From positions 186,001 through 250,000 of the forward strand of contig CBDBHI010000061.1 of the NCBI GenBank assembly GCA_965205595.1: a DNA stretch of 64,000 nucleotides. The letters are read 5' to 3'. The notes beneath the pieces were generated by a model. The model saw only the letters and a list, made by a program, of their open reading frames with translations. It had not been told where the DNA came from and searched no databases. Positions 52,828 to 61,328 of the stretch are shown piece after piece. How positions within the stretch are numbered: position 1 is the stretch's first letter; every line of letters starts with the position of its first letter. Source of the stretch: CATQHP01 sp965205595. Lineage in GTDB: Bacteria > Acidobacteriota > Terriglobia > Bryobacterales > UBA6623. The translations under genes were made by a program, and so were the position numbers.

Positions 52828-55719
52828 TTACCTTGTGAGACTGATCCAGATTGGGCTTCCCCAAGCGATTTCTCGATCGACTTGGAGCACCCTCACGTAG
52901 TAGTAGAGCTCCCCGGCCGGCGGATCGACATCGGTAAAGGAAAGCGAAATCTCTTTGCGATCCGGATTCGCCGTGTATACGATTTTCCCGTTCCGAATAA
53001 CCTCTACCCGGGCGATGGCGCTGGTTCCGACAGCTCGAATCTCGAGTGGAGACACCTTTCGAACGCTGAATGAGTCGCCCATGAAGTGCTTCCCAAACCT
53101 ATAGTCGAGGATGATGTTGTCCGTTGCGCCGTAGGTCCGACGCTTCTTGATCGCGTCGAAGATTGACTCCCGGCTGGGCGCAACCGTGTAGGCCATCGCG
53201 TAGGAAATATGGGTTGACCAGTGATCGGAGCTGGCGATCGTCCCCAGGCGATACCCCTTTCGATAGGCGCTCCACAAGAAACCCGCCTCTTCGTAGCCGC
53301 CTATAGGCTCGTCCTCAGCCGAACGGGGGGCGCGAGGCCCGCCGGGGTGTTCGTAGGAAATGCGGTCGCCCTGAAAGATCTCGACGACGGGTTCGACTTC
53401 TGGATCGTTGTCCCGCCAATCGGTACCCATCTGAGAACCGGGCGTGTGAGGAATCGAGATCCCACCGCTCTTGCGCAGCGAAGCGTAGAGCAGCTTGGTA
53501 TCGTTTTCGACTAAAGTCCCGCGGCGTGCGGCGATGTGAGGCCGTGGCCGGTCGAAGCCGGGTTTCGTAAAAAATGAGACGACGGGAACTCCACGCCGAG
53601 TGTGGAAGACGTTGCGGTGGCCGTTGGGAAACTCAACGCTCCTCTCATACGCGAAAAAGGTGCTGTAAGCGCCAGGAAGGTGGTACAGATCGTTCGTTTT
53701 TTCGATCAGCCACCACCAGTACTCGCTGTCGCCCCCGGAGTTGTGGTCGGTCACGGCGCCGAAATCCATCGCTCCGGCATCGAGCATGTAGCGATAGAAG
53801 TCGAATACGGACCCGTCGACCATGCCACCGCTGGAGTCCCATGAAAACTCCGTATGGCGGTGCAGATCGCCCCGCACGATCTGGAGCCGTTCCGCTCCAA
53901 CTCGCGTTCGGTAGGCCCGGATCGCCTTTACTTCATCGCGCTCTCTAGGGTGAACAGGGTCGACCTTCATCGCTTCGGCTGAGCCCGACGGTTTGAGATT
54001 GAGGGTCGCCGCTTTGCCGTCGAACGGCAGACGAGCCGCGAAAATATTCGCTGTCACCTCTCGAGCTGGGCGCTTTTCCAGCCGCCCATCGGTCGGCCAA
54101 ACGACGCGGAAACCGCCGTTCTGGTCGAAGCTTCCGTCGGCTCGGGCGGAAATGCGCCCCCAACTCTCCGGCATTGTGTAGATTGAGGACCACTTGTCAC
54201 CCTCGTAGAAGATGACCGCATGCTCCCAGTACACCGGACGGAAGCCGAGACTATCGGTCCAGCGGATGTGGTTCCAGCGGTGAAAGAGGAGCGCGATCCG
54301 TCCACTCGCCGGGTCGGCATGGAGCTGCGGGAAGTCGTGATCGGGCACATCCGCCGCGCTCAGAGCAGCGGCCAAGTCGCCCTCAGGCTCGAGGCGACGT
54401 TCGCCCTCGAAAACGGCCAAATTGAGGCGGCGAGACTCGTACAGGCGGGCACCAGGTCTGGAAGGCTTGTCGATCCAGGAGGTCCACAGCTCTCGACCGC
54501 GGTCGACCCAGTTCGGATCGATAGTAGGGCCCGAATCCTTACCCCAATTCGGTGCAGCTTCGTCCCAGGCGACCCACACTCGGTCTTCGTTATCTACTGC
54601 CACGGAAGAGTGTGCCTCGAACTTTGGCGTACCGGCGACAAGTCGAATCGGGCCTAGCTCTCCATCGGCGAATCGCCTGAGGAGCACGTCATAGTTCCCA
54701 TTTCGATATGTATCCCAAACGATGAAAGCGGCACCCTGGCCGTCGACGGCAATCTGGGGCTCCCAGTCGTTGGCGGGATGGTCACTGACTCGGACTTCGC
54801 CGGACCAAGTCGAGTTGTCGTAGTAGCGGACGAAAATGTCCGAATTGCCCCCGCGAAAGCCCTGCCAAGCGACCCAAAGCCAGCCGCGGGAATCGGCGAT
54901 CACGTGATGGTCAAGGTCGGGGTTCGAGTGCGTGCTCAGGCGGATCAGCGGACCCCACTGATTGGCCGCCTCGTCGAGCGCGCGGGCGTAGATGTCAAAA
55001 TTGCCTTCCACTTGCTGCGACCAGACGACCCACAGTTTTTGGGCGGAGTCGAGTGCGACCTGGGGCCGCCAAACGTCGCCGCTCACGCCCGGAACGCGCG
55101 AGAAGGTTCTCCAAGCGCCGTCGAACTTGCGGACGCGAATCTCATCGCGTCTACCGCTGTAGGATTGCCACGCAATCCAAACGGCATCGCCGGGGCCGGC
55201 TGTGACCGACGGATAGTCGTCGAACCTCGAATCGTCGGTCAGCTTCTCGGCCGAGCGCAAGCCGGAGATGCGGACCGCCCCGTCCAAGCGGGGAATCTCA
55301 CGGCCGCCATCGAGCGCCGCGACTGGAAACGTAAAATTTCCCTGGTGGGTCGAGACTCTGACTAGCGCGCCGGCAGCGGCCGAACCTCGAATGATGAGTC
55401 CTTTGCGTGCGGGCAACGGACGGACGGGATGGCGCGTGTGAAGCTCGAAGTTATTGAGGCTGACGGTGTCCTGTTCGTTATGCAGCCAACCGCCCAGCGT
55501 CGTGATTCTTGCGTTGTCGGCCGTGACGGACCCGATCCAGCGCTCGGGAGGCGCCTCGCCGTAGCCGAATGTTATTTGGGCGGAGAAGGGTTCACCGGCG
55601 GCAGATGTCCCGAACAAAAAAGCCGTAGCTGTAACGAACCACAGTCTAGTCAGCAAAGATAAGCACTGTGCATAGTCTAGCTTGAGGTAGGGACGAGGCT
55701 TTCCCTCATTTATGGACAC
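52828..55719 (-). CDS. secreted DUF3604 protein: beta-propeller joined to a PHP-like metal hydrolase domain
   Basis: About 960 residues. The GTG at 55719 or the TTG at 55656 gives a leader with hydrophobic core (LWFVTATAFLFGTSAAG); the frame also extends to 55812 over an IS1380-like end, which is unlikely to be native. Residues about 180-420 form a beta-propeller with repeated VWIAWQ/VWVVWS/LWVAWQ units. The C-terminal half is DUF3604, related to PHP phosphoesterases: RGDLHRHTEFSWDSSGG, FGAVTDHNSGGDSEYWWW, ISIPHTPGSQMGTDW and IASSDHWSTHISYAMA carry the metal-binding histidines and aspartates. It probably binds and cleaves an extracellular ester or phosphoester; the substrate is unknown. Confidence 0.8.
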   Translation of the reverse strand: MSINEGKPRPYLKLDYAQCLSLLTRLWFVTATAFLFGTSAAGEPFSAQITFGYGEAPPERWIGSVTADNARITTLGGWLHNEQDTVSLNNFELHTRHPVRPLPARKGLIIRGSAAAGALVRVSTHQGNFTFPVAALDGGREIPRLDGAVRISGLRSAEKLTDDSRFDDYPSVTAGPGDAVWIAWQSYSGRRDEIRVRKFDGAWRTFSRVPGVSGDVWRPQVALDSAQKLWVVWSQQVEGNFDIYARALDEAANQWGPLIRLSTHSNPDLDHHVIADSRGWLWVAWQGFRGGNSDIFVRYYDNSTWSGEVRVSDHPANDWEPQIAVDGQGAAFIVWDTYRNGNYDVLLRRFADGELGPIRLVAGTPKFEAHSSVAVDNEDRVWVAWDEAAPNWGKDSGPTIDPNWVDRGRELWTSWIDKPSRPGARLYESRRLNLAVFEGERRLEPEGDLAAALSAADVPDHDFPQLHADPASGRIALLFHRWNHIRWTDSLGFRPVYWEHAVIFYEGDKWSSIYTMPESWGRISARADGSFDQNGGFRVVWPTDGRLEKRPAREVTANIFAARLPFDGKAATLNLKPSGSAEAMKVDPVHPRERDEVKAIRAYRTRVGAERLQIVRGDLHRHTEFSWDSSGGMVDGSVFDFYRYMLDAGAMDFGAVTDHNSGGDSEYWWWLIEKTNDLYHLPGAYSTFFAYERSVEFPNGHRNVFHTRRGVPVVSFFTKPGFDRPRPHIAARRGTLVENDTKLLYASLRKSGGISIPHTPGSQMGTDWRDNDPEVEPVVEIFQGDRISYEHPGGPRAPRSAEDEPIGGYEEAGFLWSAYRKGYRLGTIASSDHWSTHISYAMAYTVAPSRESIFDAIKKRRTYGATDNIILDYRFGKHFMGDSFSVRKVSPLEIRAVGTSAIARVEVIRNGKIVYTANPDRKEISLSFTDVDPPAGELYYYVRVLQVDREIAWGSPIWISLTR

Positions 55720-55766
55720 TCGTAATGCCCGGGCGCACAAAGGTGTCGCCGCGCCCCTCAGGGCTG

Positions 55767-55786
55767 ACCCGCATTTCTCACCAGCT
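55767..55786. repeat. solitary IS1380-type terminal repeat
   Basis: ACCCGCATTTCTCACCAGCT matches the right terminal repeat of the IS1380 element at 48112-49859 (reverse strand reads GCCCGCATTTCTCACCAGCT) in 19 of 20 bases. No transposase sequence follows on either side. It looks like one end left behind after deletion, lying just upstream of the PHP gene. Confidence 0.55.
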
Positions 55787-55913
55787 TGGCTGGCGAAACA
55801 ATTGGCCACCAACCGATCCTCGAAGAAACTTGGATCTGGAGTAACGGGGACGTTCGGAACGCGGAAGATATCCAGCGTAGAATCCGCGCACTACGCGCCT
55901 TTGACTGTTGCGC

Positions 55914-56636
55914 TTACTCCGGCTCGTCAGGCTTATTCTTCCCGATCAAGTCATCGAACCTGACCCAGCCCGAGTCAACGACACGCTCTGTCGAGGTTGG
56001 CGTGTCCGCAGCCGCTGCCGCGAGGCCACAATCGGCCAGCGCCTTGAGGTAGTGCGTCTCGGGAACGGCTCCTTGTAACCGGTAACGATCGGCGATTACA
56101 ACCGTCGGTACGGCTTGAACGCGCTCGTGCAAACCTGCCCGCTCGGCATTCGAGGCGACTTGCTCACGAAGCACGGGATCCGCCAAGTCGGCCTGAAACT
56201 TTTCAACATCCAGGCCTGAATTTCGGGCTGCCTCGATCGCAGTCTCTCCTATCGTTGGGTCTAGGCTGAGCGAAAAGAACGCCCGATACAGAGCCAAGTG
56301 GAAGCGGTGAAACAGCTTGTCACCTTGGAGTCGCGCGGCCGCGCTGGCCCAGAGTGCCAGCATGCTCCAGTGTGGCAGCTCGCCGCGATTCCACATCTGG
56401 TATCGGATACCATCGGCTTCCGTCATCGACGCCGCGCTTTTCCAGCCTCGCTCGACATAGCTGCCCTCGAATGCAAATGGCTCGGCGGGTGGGAACGGGC
56501 GAAGCGCGAACGGCCGCCACGTTAAGACGACATCGTCTGGAAAGCGTTCTGCGATCCTCCGCAGGCGCACGGCCGCGGGATAACACTACGGTCAAAGGTA
56601 GTCAGAGTATTCAATGATTTCAATCCGCTGATTCAT
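55914..56636 (-). CDS. DsbA/FrnE-like thioredoxin-fold protein with TGA and TAG in the active site (candidate selenoprotein or pseudogene)
   Basis: The frame from the ATG at 56636 gives 240 codons, the normal length for FrnE-type DsbA proteins. It begins MNQRIEIIEYSDYL, the first beta strand of the thioredoxin fold. Where the family has CPxC, the codons are TGA (56594-56592), CCG, TAG (56588-56586), TGT; then CYPAAVRLRRIAERFPDDVV continues the family sequence, with WRPFALRPF and the cis-Pro loop AVPTVVIADRYRLQG later. TGA in place of the first Cys fits selenocysteine (UPxC). TAG replaces the residue that is usually Trp or Tyr. A conventional gene caller starts only at the GTG at 56570, which removes the active site. 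Whether it is expressed is unresolved. Confidence 0.65.
56559..56578 (-). promoter_or_regulatory. candidate bacterial SECIS-like hairpin downstream of the in-frame TGA
   Basis: On the minus strand CCGCGGC (56578-56572), loop CGTGC (56571-56567) and GCC-T-GCGG (56566-56559) form a 7-bp stem with one bulged T and an apical loop containing GT. The loop begins 20 bases after the TGA at 56594-56592, inside the 16-37 base window known for bacterial SECIS elements, and has G among its first two bases. Structure by eye only; GC-rich sequence forms such stems by chance. Confidence 0.4.
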
Positions 56637-56796
56637 GAGCCGCATTGTCTCAGGTCGGTTCGCGTCGAGATCGCTGAGTGCCGTAGTATCTTCGAACGAT
56701 CATACAGCGATTTGTTCGGTCGCATGCTCCGTTCGGCTTAAACCTGGTGCCGTTGCGAATCCAGGACAGTCTGGTCGGCGGTACAATCTCAACGTC

Positions 56797-56844
56797 GTGA
56801 TCGGCAGCATCACCAGCCACTACAAGCTCCTCAGGAAACTCGGC
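56797..56844 (+). pseudogene. relic of a serine/threonine kinase N-terminus
   Basis: Sixteen codons from a GTG encode VIGSITSHYKLLRKLG, the typical opening of Acidobacteriota Ser/Thr protein kinases (MIGxxISHYxILxKLG followed by GGMGxVY). The glycine loop and all later kinase sequence are missing: after LG the frame reads HFVGCETPSARV and runs in register into the hydrolase gene. This marks a rearrangement breakpoint at about 56844. Confidence 0.55.
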
Positions 56845-56898
56845 CACTTCGTAGGTTGCGAAACGCCCTCCGCTCGTGTGCCCAAGGCGAGGTCGGGC

Positions 56899-59220
56899 GT
56901 GCTTAACAAGTGTTGGGCAATCGGCGTTCTTCTCTTGCTTCCGTCTGCCTCGGCCTTGGCTGCTTCGGCAGTGCCGCCTGTGCTCGCCGATACGTCGCCG
57001 TTAGAGTGGCAAGACGACATCGACGTGCGGCTCATGGACGGAGCGCATCGCTTCGTTGGACGCAAGATCAACGAGTCGCTTGAGGCGCGCGGTGCGCGTT
57101 GGAGCCGTGAGTTCACAACTCCAGCCGCGTATGAAAAGTCGATCGCTCCGAACCGGGAACGCTTTCGCAAGTCCATCGGGCTGGTAGACGACCGCCTGCC
57201 GGCTCGTCTCGAAAGGTTTGGCAGCGACGATTCCCCGGTCCTGATCGCGGACGCCGATGGCTATACCGTGTACCAAGTTCGCTGGGACGTTGTCGAAGGC
57301 GTTCATGGCGAGGGTTTGTTGTTGCGTCCCACATCCGTTCCGGTCGGCTTTGTCGTCGCTCTTTCGGACGCAGACCAGACGCCTGAGCAGATTGCCGGCT
57401 TGGCTTCCGGTGTGGCAGTCGAATCTCAGTTCGCGCGGAAGCTCGTTGAACGCGGTTTTGAGGTTCTCGTTCCCACTCTGGTGGACCGCGGCTCGCAATG
57501 GGCCGGCCATCCAGAGTTCCCCAAGACGGACCAGACGCACCGCGAATGGATCTATCGCCAAGCCTTCCAGATGGGGCGACACATCATTGGATATGAGGTG
57601 CAAAAGGCTCTTGCAGGCGTCGACTGGTTCTCGAAGAGAAATCCCGACAACGCCAACATCGGCGTCGTGGGTTACGGCGAAGGCGGACTGCTTGCGCTCT
57701 ACGCGGCCGCGGTCGATACACGCATCCAGGCGGCCCTCGTCAGCGGCTACTTCACCTCGAGGCAGAGTGTGTGGCAGGAGCCGATCTACCGCAACGTTTG
57801 GGGCTTGCTTCACGAATTCGGCGACGCGGAAATCGCTTCGCTGCTGGCGCCTCACGGCCTGGTCGTCGAACACTCCAAAGCGCCCAGGGTAACGGGTCAC
57901 AAGGGCGCCGTCGATACTCCCAATTTCGCGGCGGTAAGAGACGAATTCGACCGCATCGACGGCCTTACGGGATCCATCAGGCAACCCAAGCGGCTTATCG
58001 CCGGGCCGGGCGGCGAGACTGTTCCCTTTGGCTCGCATGGCGCAATCGATGCGTTCGCAAAGATGCTCGGGTGGAGCACGGAGCTCGGGCCCGTAGCCTC
58101 ACCTCCTCCAGACCGCCGGAAGGCGTTCGATGCGGGCGCGCGCCAGAGCAGGCAGGTACGCGAGATCGAAGGCCACCTCCAGAAACTTATCCGGCAGTCC
58201 GAGCATGTCCGCGACCGGCGATTCCTTCACAAGCTCGCCCCCGTACTCGCGGACCGCACCTGGACCAAGCGGCTGCGGCACGACACCGTCTCACCCGAAG
58301 CTTTCGTCGCCGGCGCCGAGGAACAGCGGCAATACTTCCGGGACGAGGTGATCGGGAATTTCGACGATCCACTCCTGCCGCCCAACGCGCGCACGCGCAA
58401 GATCTACGACAACGACAAGTTCGCCGGTTACGATGTCGTTCTCGATGTCTGGCCGGACGTCATCGCGTGGGGCATCCTACTCGTCCCCAAAGACATTCAG
58501 CCAGGCGAGAGGCGGCCGGTGGTCGTCTGCCAACACGGCCGTCAAGGTGTTCCGAGAGAAACAGTCGAGGGTGACACCGATTATTACCACGACTTCGCCG
58601 CGCGTCTGGCGGAACGCGGATTTATCACCTTCTCGCCGCACAATCTCTACCGCGGCGAAGACCGCTACCGCTGGCTTGACCGCAAGGCCAACAGCGTGAA
58701 GGCTTCAATGTTCTCGTTCATCCTCGCCCAGCACGAGCAAATCCTCAACTGGCTTGGGACGCTGCCCTTCGTCGACGCCGACCGGATCGCCTTCTATGGC
58801 CTCAGCTACGGCGGTGAAACTGCCGTGCGCGTGCCGACCATCCTGGAAGGCTACGCGCTTTCAATCTGTTCGGGCGACTTCAACAACTGGACTCGGAAGG
58901 TAGCCGCCACAGACCAGGTGTTCAGTTTCATGTACACGATCGAATGGGAGATGCCCTACTTCGATATGGGCTCAACGTTCGACTACGCCGAGATGGCCTA
59001 TCTGATGGTGCCCCGGCCTTTCATGGTCGAGCGGGGGCATCACGACCGCGTGGGCCGTGACCGCTGGGTCGCCCACGAATACGCCAAAGTGCGCTTACTG
59101 TACAACCACCTCGGCATCGGTGACCGCACCGAAATTGAATACTTCAACGGCGGTCACACAATCTGGGGCCGAGCGGCGTTTGATTTTCTTCACAAACATC
59201 TGAATTGGCCAAAGCGTTAG
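56899..59220 (+). CDS. secreted tandem alpha/beta-hydrolase protein
   Basis: A 773-residue secreted protein from the GTG at 56899 (signal peptide WAIGVLLLLPSASALAAS); the frame remains open upstream to 56635 through a kinase relic. Two alpha/beta-hydrolase domains follow each other. In the first, the nucleophile elbow reads GVVGYGEGGLLALYAA with Glu (57679-57681) in place of Ser. In the second it is intact: AFYGLSYGGETAVRVP (Ser at 58804-58806), preceded by PVVVCQHGRQGVPRE and followed by RPFMVERGHHDRVGRD and YFNGGHTIWG with a His. The second domain resembles acetyl-xylan or dienelactone-type hydrolases. The first is probably a pseudo-enzyme or binding domain. Confidence 0.75.
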   Translation: MLNKCWAIGVLLLLPSASALAASAVPPVLADTSPLEWQDDIDVRLMDGAHRFVGRKINESLEARGARWSREFTTPAAYEKSIAPNRERFRKSIGLVDDRLPARLERFGSDDSPVLIADADGYTVYQVRWDVVEGVHGEGLLLRPTSVPVGFVVALSDADQTPEQIAGLASGVAVESQFARKLVERGFEVLVPTLVDRGSQWAGHPEFPKTDQTHREWIYRQAFQMGRHIIGYEVQKALAGVDWFSKRNPDNANIGVVGYGEGGLLALYAAAVDTRIQAALVSGYFTSRQSVWQEPIYRNVWGLLHEFGDAEIASLLAPHGLVVEHSKAPRVTGHKGAVDTPNFAAVRDEFDRIDGLTGSIRQPKRLIAGPGGETVPFGSHGAIDAFAKMLGWSTELGPVASPPPDRRKAFDAGARQSRQVREIEGHLQKLIRQSEHVRDRRFLHKLAPVLADRTWTKRLRHDTVSPEAFVAGAEEQRQYFRDEVIGNFDDPLLPPNARTRKIYDNDKFAGYDVVLDVWPDVIAWGILLVPKDIQPGERRPVVVCQHGRQGVPRETVEGDTDYYHDFAARLAERGFITFSPHNLYRGEDRYRWLDRKANSVKASMFSFILAQHEQILNWLGTLPFVDADRIAFYGLSYGGETAVRVPTILEGYALSICSGDFNNWTRKVAATDQVFSFMYTIEWEMPYFDMGSTFDYAEMAYLMVPRPFMVERGHHDRVGRDRWVAHEYAKVRLLYNHLGIGDRTEIEYFNGGHTIWGRAAFDFLHKHLNWPKR

Positions 59221-59332
59221 CCCGCATTTCGAGCCAGTTGACGGAAGGCCCTGGGGGCCTCGAGATGCCTAGGAGATCAGCAATTCACTGGGTTATACTG
59301 AACTTTCTAGGGACTTTTAACCAACACGTACT

Positions 59333-59818
59333 ATGTCTGAGCCGGAAGCAAATTCACCCGCAGCCCTTGACGCGGCCGCCGAGGCAGCCGCCAAGAAAAA
59401 GGCTGCCGCCGACGAGCGTAAGCGTAAAGCTGCCGCCGAGGCCGCTCGCATCGTGTCGCTCGTTCCGATTGCGGCGCCGCACGAGAAAAACTGGCCGTTC
59501 TCTGAAGGCACCATGACCGGCAATCGCAAGAAGAAGCCGATGATTCTCGCCGTTACGACAGAGAATTGCACCGGCTGCGCGGGCTCACCTGTGTGCATCA
59601 ACTACTGTCCGGTTGACGAGTGCATGTACTGGATTGCGGACGAGGATCACCCGCCCTTCGGCCGCATCGAAGTCGACGCGCAAACCTGCATCGGCTGCAA
59701 GCAGTGCATTACTAAGGGGCCGGACGGCACGCTACTCGACGGCTGCCCGTGGGACGCGATCGACATGGTGCCGACGCCCGAGGTCGAGGCGAAGCTCGGC
59801 GTCAAGTTCGAGTTCTAG
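59333..59818 (+). CDS. ferredoxin-type 4Fe-4S protein with Ala/Lys-rich extension
   Basis: A 161-residue protein. The first 45 residues are a charged Ala/Lys/Arg-rich helix (AAAEAAAKKKAAADERKRKA). The C-terminal part holds two cluster-binding sets: ENCTGCAGSPVCINYCPVDE and QTCIGCKQCITKGPDGTLLD followed by GCPWDAIDMV. The spacing (CxxCx4CxxxCP and CxxCxxCx9-10C) fits a dicluster ferredoxin with an insert in the second motif. It should carry electrons in the cytoplasm. A possible -10 element TATACT lies at 59294-59299. A rhodanese gene follows 9 bp after the stop, hinting at a role in sulfur or Fe-S chemistry. Confidence 0.85.
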   Translation: MSEPEANSPAALDAAAEAAAKKKAAADERKRKAAAEAARIVSLVPIAAPHEKNWPFSEGTMTGNRKKKPMILAVTTENCTGCAGSPVCINYCPVDECMYWIADEDHPPFGRIEVDAQTCIGCKQCITKGPDGTLLDGCPWDAIDMVPTPEVEAKLGVKFEF

Positions 59819-59827
59819 AATTGATCA

Positions 59828-60196
59828 GTGCAGCACTCGGCGAAATTTCTAGCCGTCGTCGACGACGCCAAGTCGCGAATCAAAGAAACGACCGTTGAAG
59901 ACGTCAAGTCCGATCTCGACGCCGGGACCGACTTCATTCTGGTCGACACCCGCGAGGATTCCGAGTGGGACGCCGCGCACGCCGCGGGAGCAATCCACCT
60001 CGGCAAGGGCATCATCGAGCGCGACATCGAGAGCACCGTACCTGACGAGTCAGCCAAACTAGTGCTCTATTGCGGTGGCGGTTACCGCTCAGCCCTTGCC
60101 GCCGATACCCTACAGAAAATGGGCTATACCAACGCCTACTCGCTAGCAGGCGGCTGGCGCGCTTGGAAGGCCGCCGGGATGCCGGTCGAGAGCTAG
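59828..60196 (+). CDS. rhodanese-like domain protein
   Basis: A 122-residue single-domain rhodanese. The N-terminal part EDVKSDLDAGTDFILVDTRE and the active-site loop YCGGGYRSALAA with Cys82 are present, ending with SLAGGWRAWKAAGMPVE. Such proteins carry sulfane sulfur as a persulfide on the cysteine. The start is a GTG at 59828, 9 bp after the ferredoxin-type gene, with which it is probably cotranscribed. Confidence 0.9.
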   Translation: MQHSAKFLAVVDDAKSRIKETTVEDVKSDLDAGTDFILVDTREDSEWDAAHAAGAIHLGKGIIERDIESTVPDESAKLVLYCGGGYRSALAADTLQKMGYTNAYSLAGGWRAWKAAGMPVES

Positions 60197-60375
60197 CCCT
60201 ATCCGCCACCACAGTCGAAAACTGGGCTAGACGGAAATCCGCCCTTGCCCCTTGCTAGCGGGACAGCGTTACTCCCTTGCAAAAGGACGGCCAGAATGTA
60301 GAGACAGGAAACGCGATGGATATGGCGCTCCCCGTGCTATCTCCGAGTAACCGATTCGCGGCTAACCAGAATATG

Positions 60376-61328
60376 TTATTTGCAGCTCTTACCGCCCTGC
60401 GGTCCCTTGCACTTGTTAGAACAGCAATCACTATCGTCGACGCAGGCATCACCCTTCTGAAACAAATTGCAAATCGGTTCTAGACAGCTGGACGTGTCGA
60501 AATCCGAACAGGAGTCGTTGCAGCTCAGGGTGCCGCCGTCTGGGAATCCCTGGGTTTCACAAGATTCACCAGACAAATCGGTTCCGTCACAGACTTCAGT
60601 GCATTCGATCAGATTATTGACGCACGTCGACAGGCACGGTTCCGTTAGCGTTAGGTCGCAAGCATAGAGCGCGTCGCGGCCGGCAATGTCGTCACGTTGC
60701 AGAAGCTGGTTGTTGCATGAACTAATCGAGGAGTTCATTACGGCGACTTCACCGTCTTCGTGGCCAAGACCGATTAGGTGTCCTATCTCGTGAGTGACCA
60801 CCGTCTCCAGGTAAACCTCGCCCGCACAGCTTTCTTCAGAAAGCTCTTCTTCCGACTCGGAGGTCCAGGCGCTTCCGAACGGTCCGCTGCTGTTAAAGAC
60901 TATGTCGGCGTCGGTAATCGCGACAACGTTTTGGCCGTCGCATGTGCCCGTCGTACCGTCGTCATAAAACCCCGTGAACGTCGCGGCCAGACAAAGGCCT
61001 TTGCAAACGTTGAAAGGGTCGCTAAACGACATATAACTCTCGCCGTCGCCGAGAAAATCCCGCTGGTGTCTCCGGTTTCGGTTGAAAGGACTGGAAGTGA
61101 AGCAGCGCCCGGGGGGTTATTCCAGACGAGGACAGCTCCGACTGCGTCGTTGACGCCCCCGTCGCCTTCGACGCCCGCTTTGCCATTCGAATCGACACGT
61201 ACCAGCCTATCGTCGTCAAACCAGCGCCGGCGCGGCGACAACGGCTCGAACGCCGAGGCGATGAACGGGATCAAAAGAGCCGCGGCAGTCGCGGTAATGA
61301 AAGAGCGAGAGCCAATAACCTTTCTCAT
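60376..61328 (-). pseudogene. secreted metzincin-type metalloprotease, frameshifted
   Basis: Two frames together make one protein. The first (ATG at 61328) has a signal peptide (SFITATAAALLIPFIASAFE) and continues to about 61060. The second resumes in another frame at about 61070 with DFLGDGESYMSFSDPF and holds the zinc motif VTHEIGHLIGLGHEDG (HExxHxxGxxH) and a possible Met-turn (VAVMNSSIS). The C-terminus is Cys-rich (CLSTCVNNLIECTEVCDGTD, DDSDCCSNKCKGPQGGKSC). A start at 61032 would lack the signal, so a one-base change probably broke the gene or the sequence contains an error. Its start overlaps the previous stop by 4 bp (ATGA), which implies coupling. Confidence 0.7.

Noticed and set aside
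59245..59260. AGGCCC-TGG-GGGCCT hairpin as a terminator after the hydrolase gene
   Set aside because: Short stem without a following T-run; not enough to call a rho-independent terminator.
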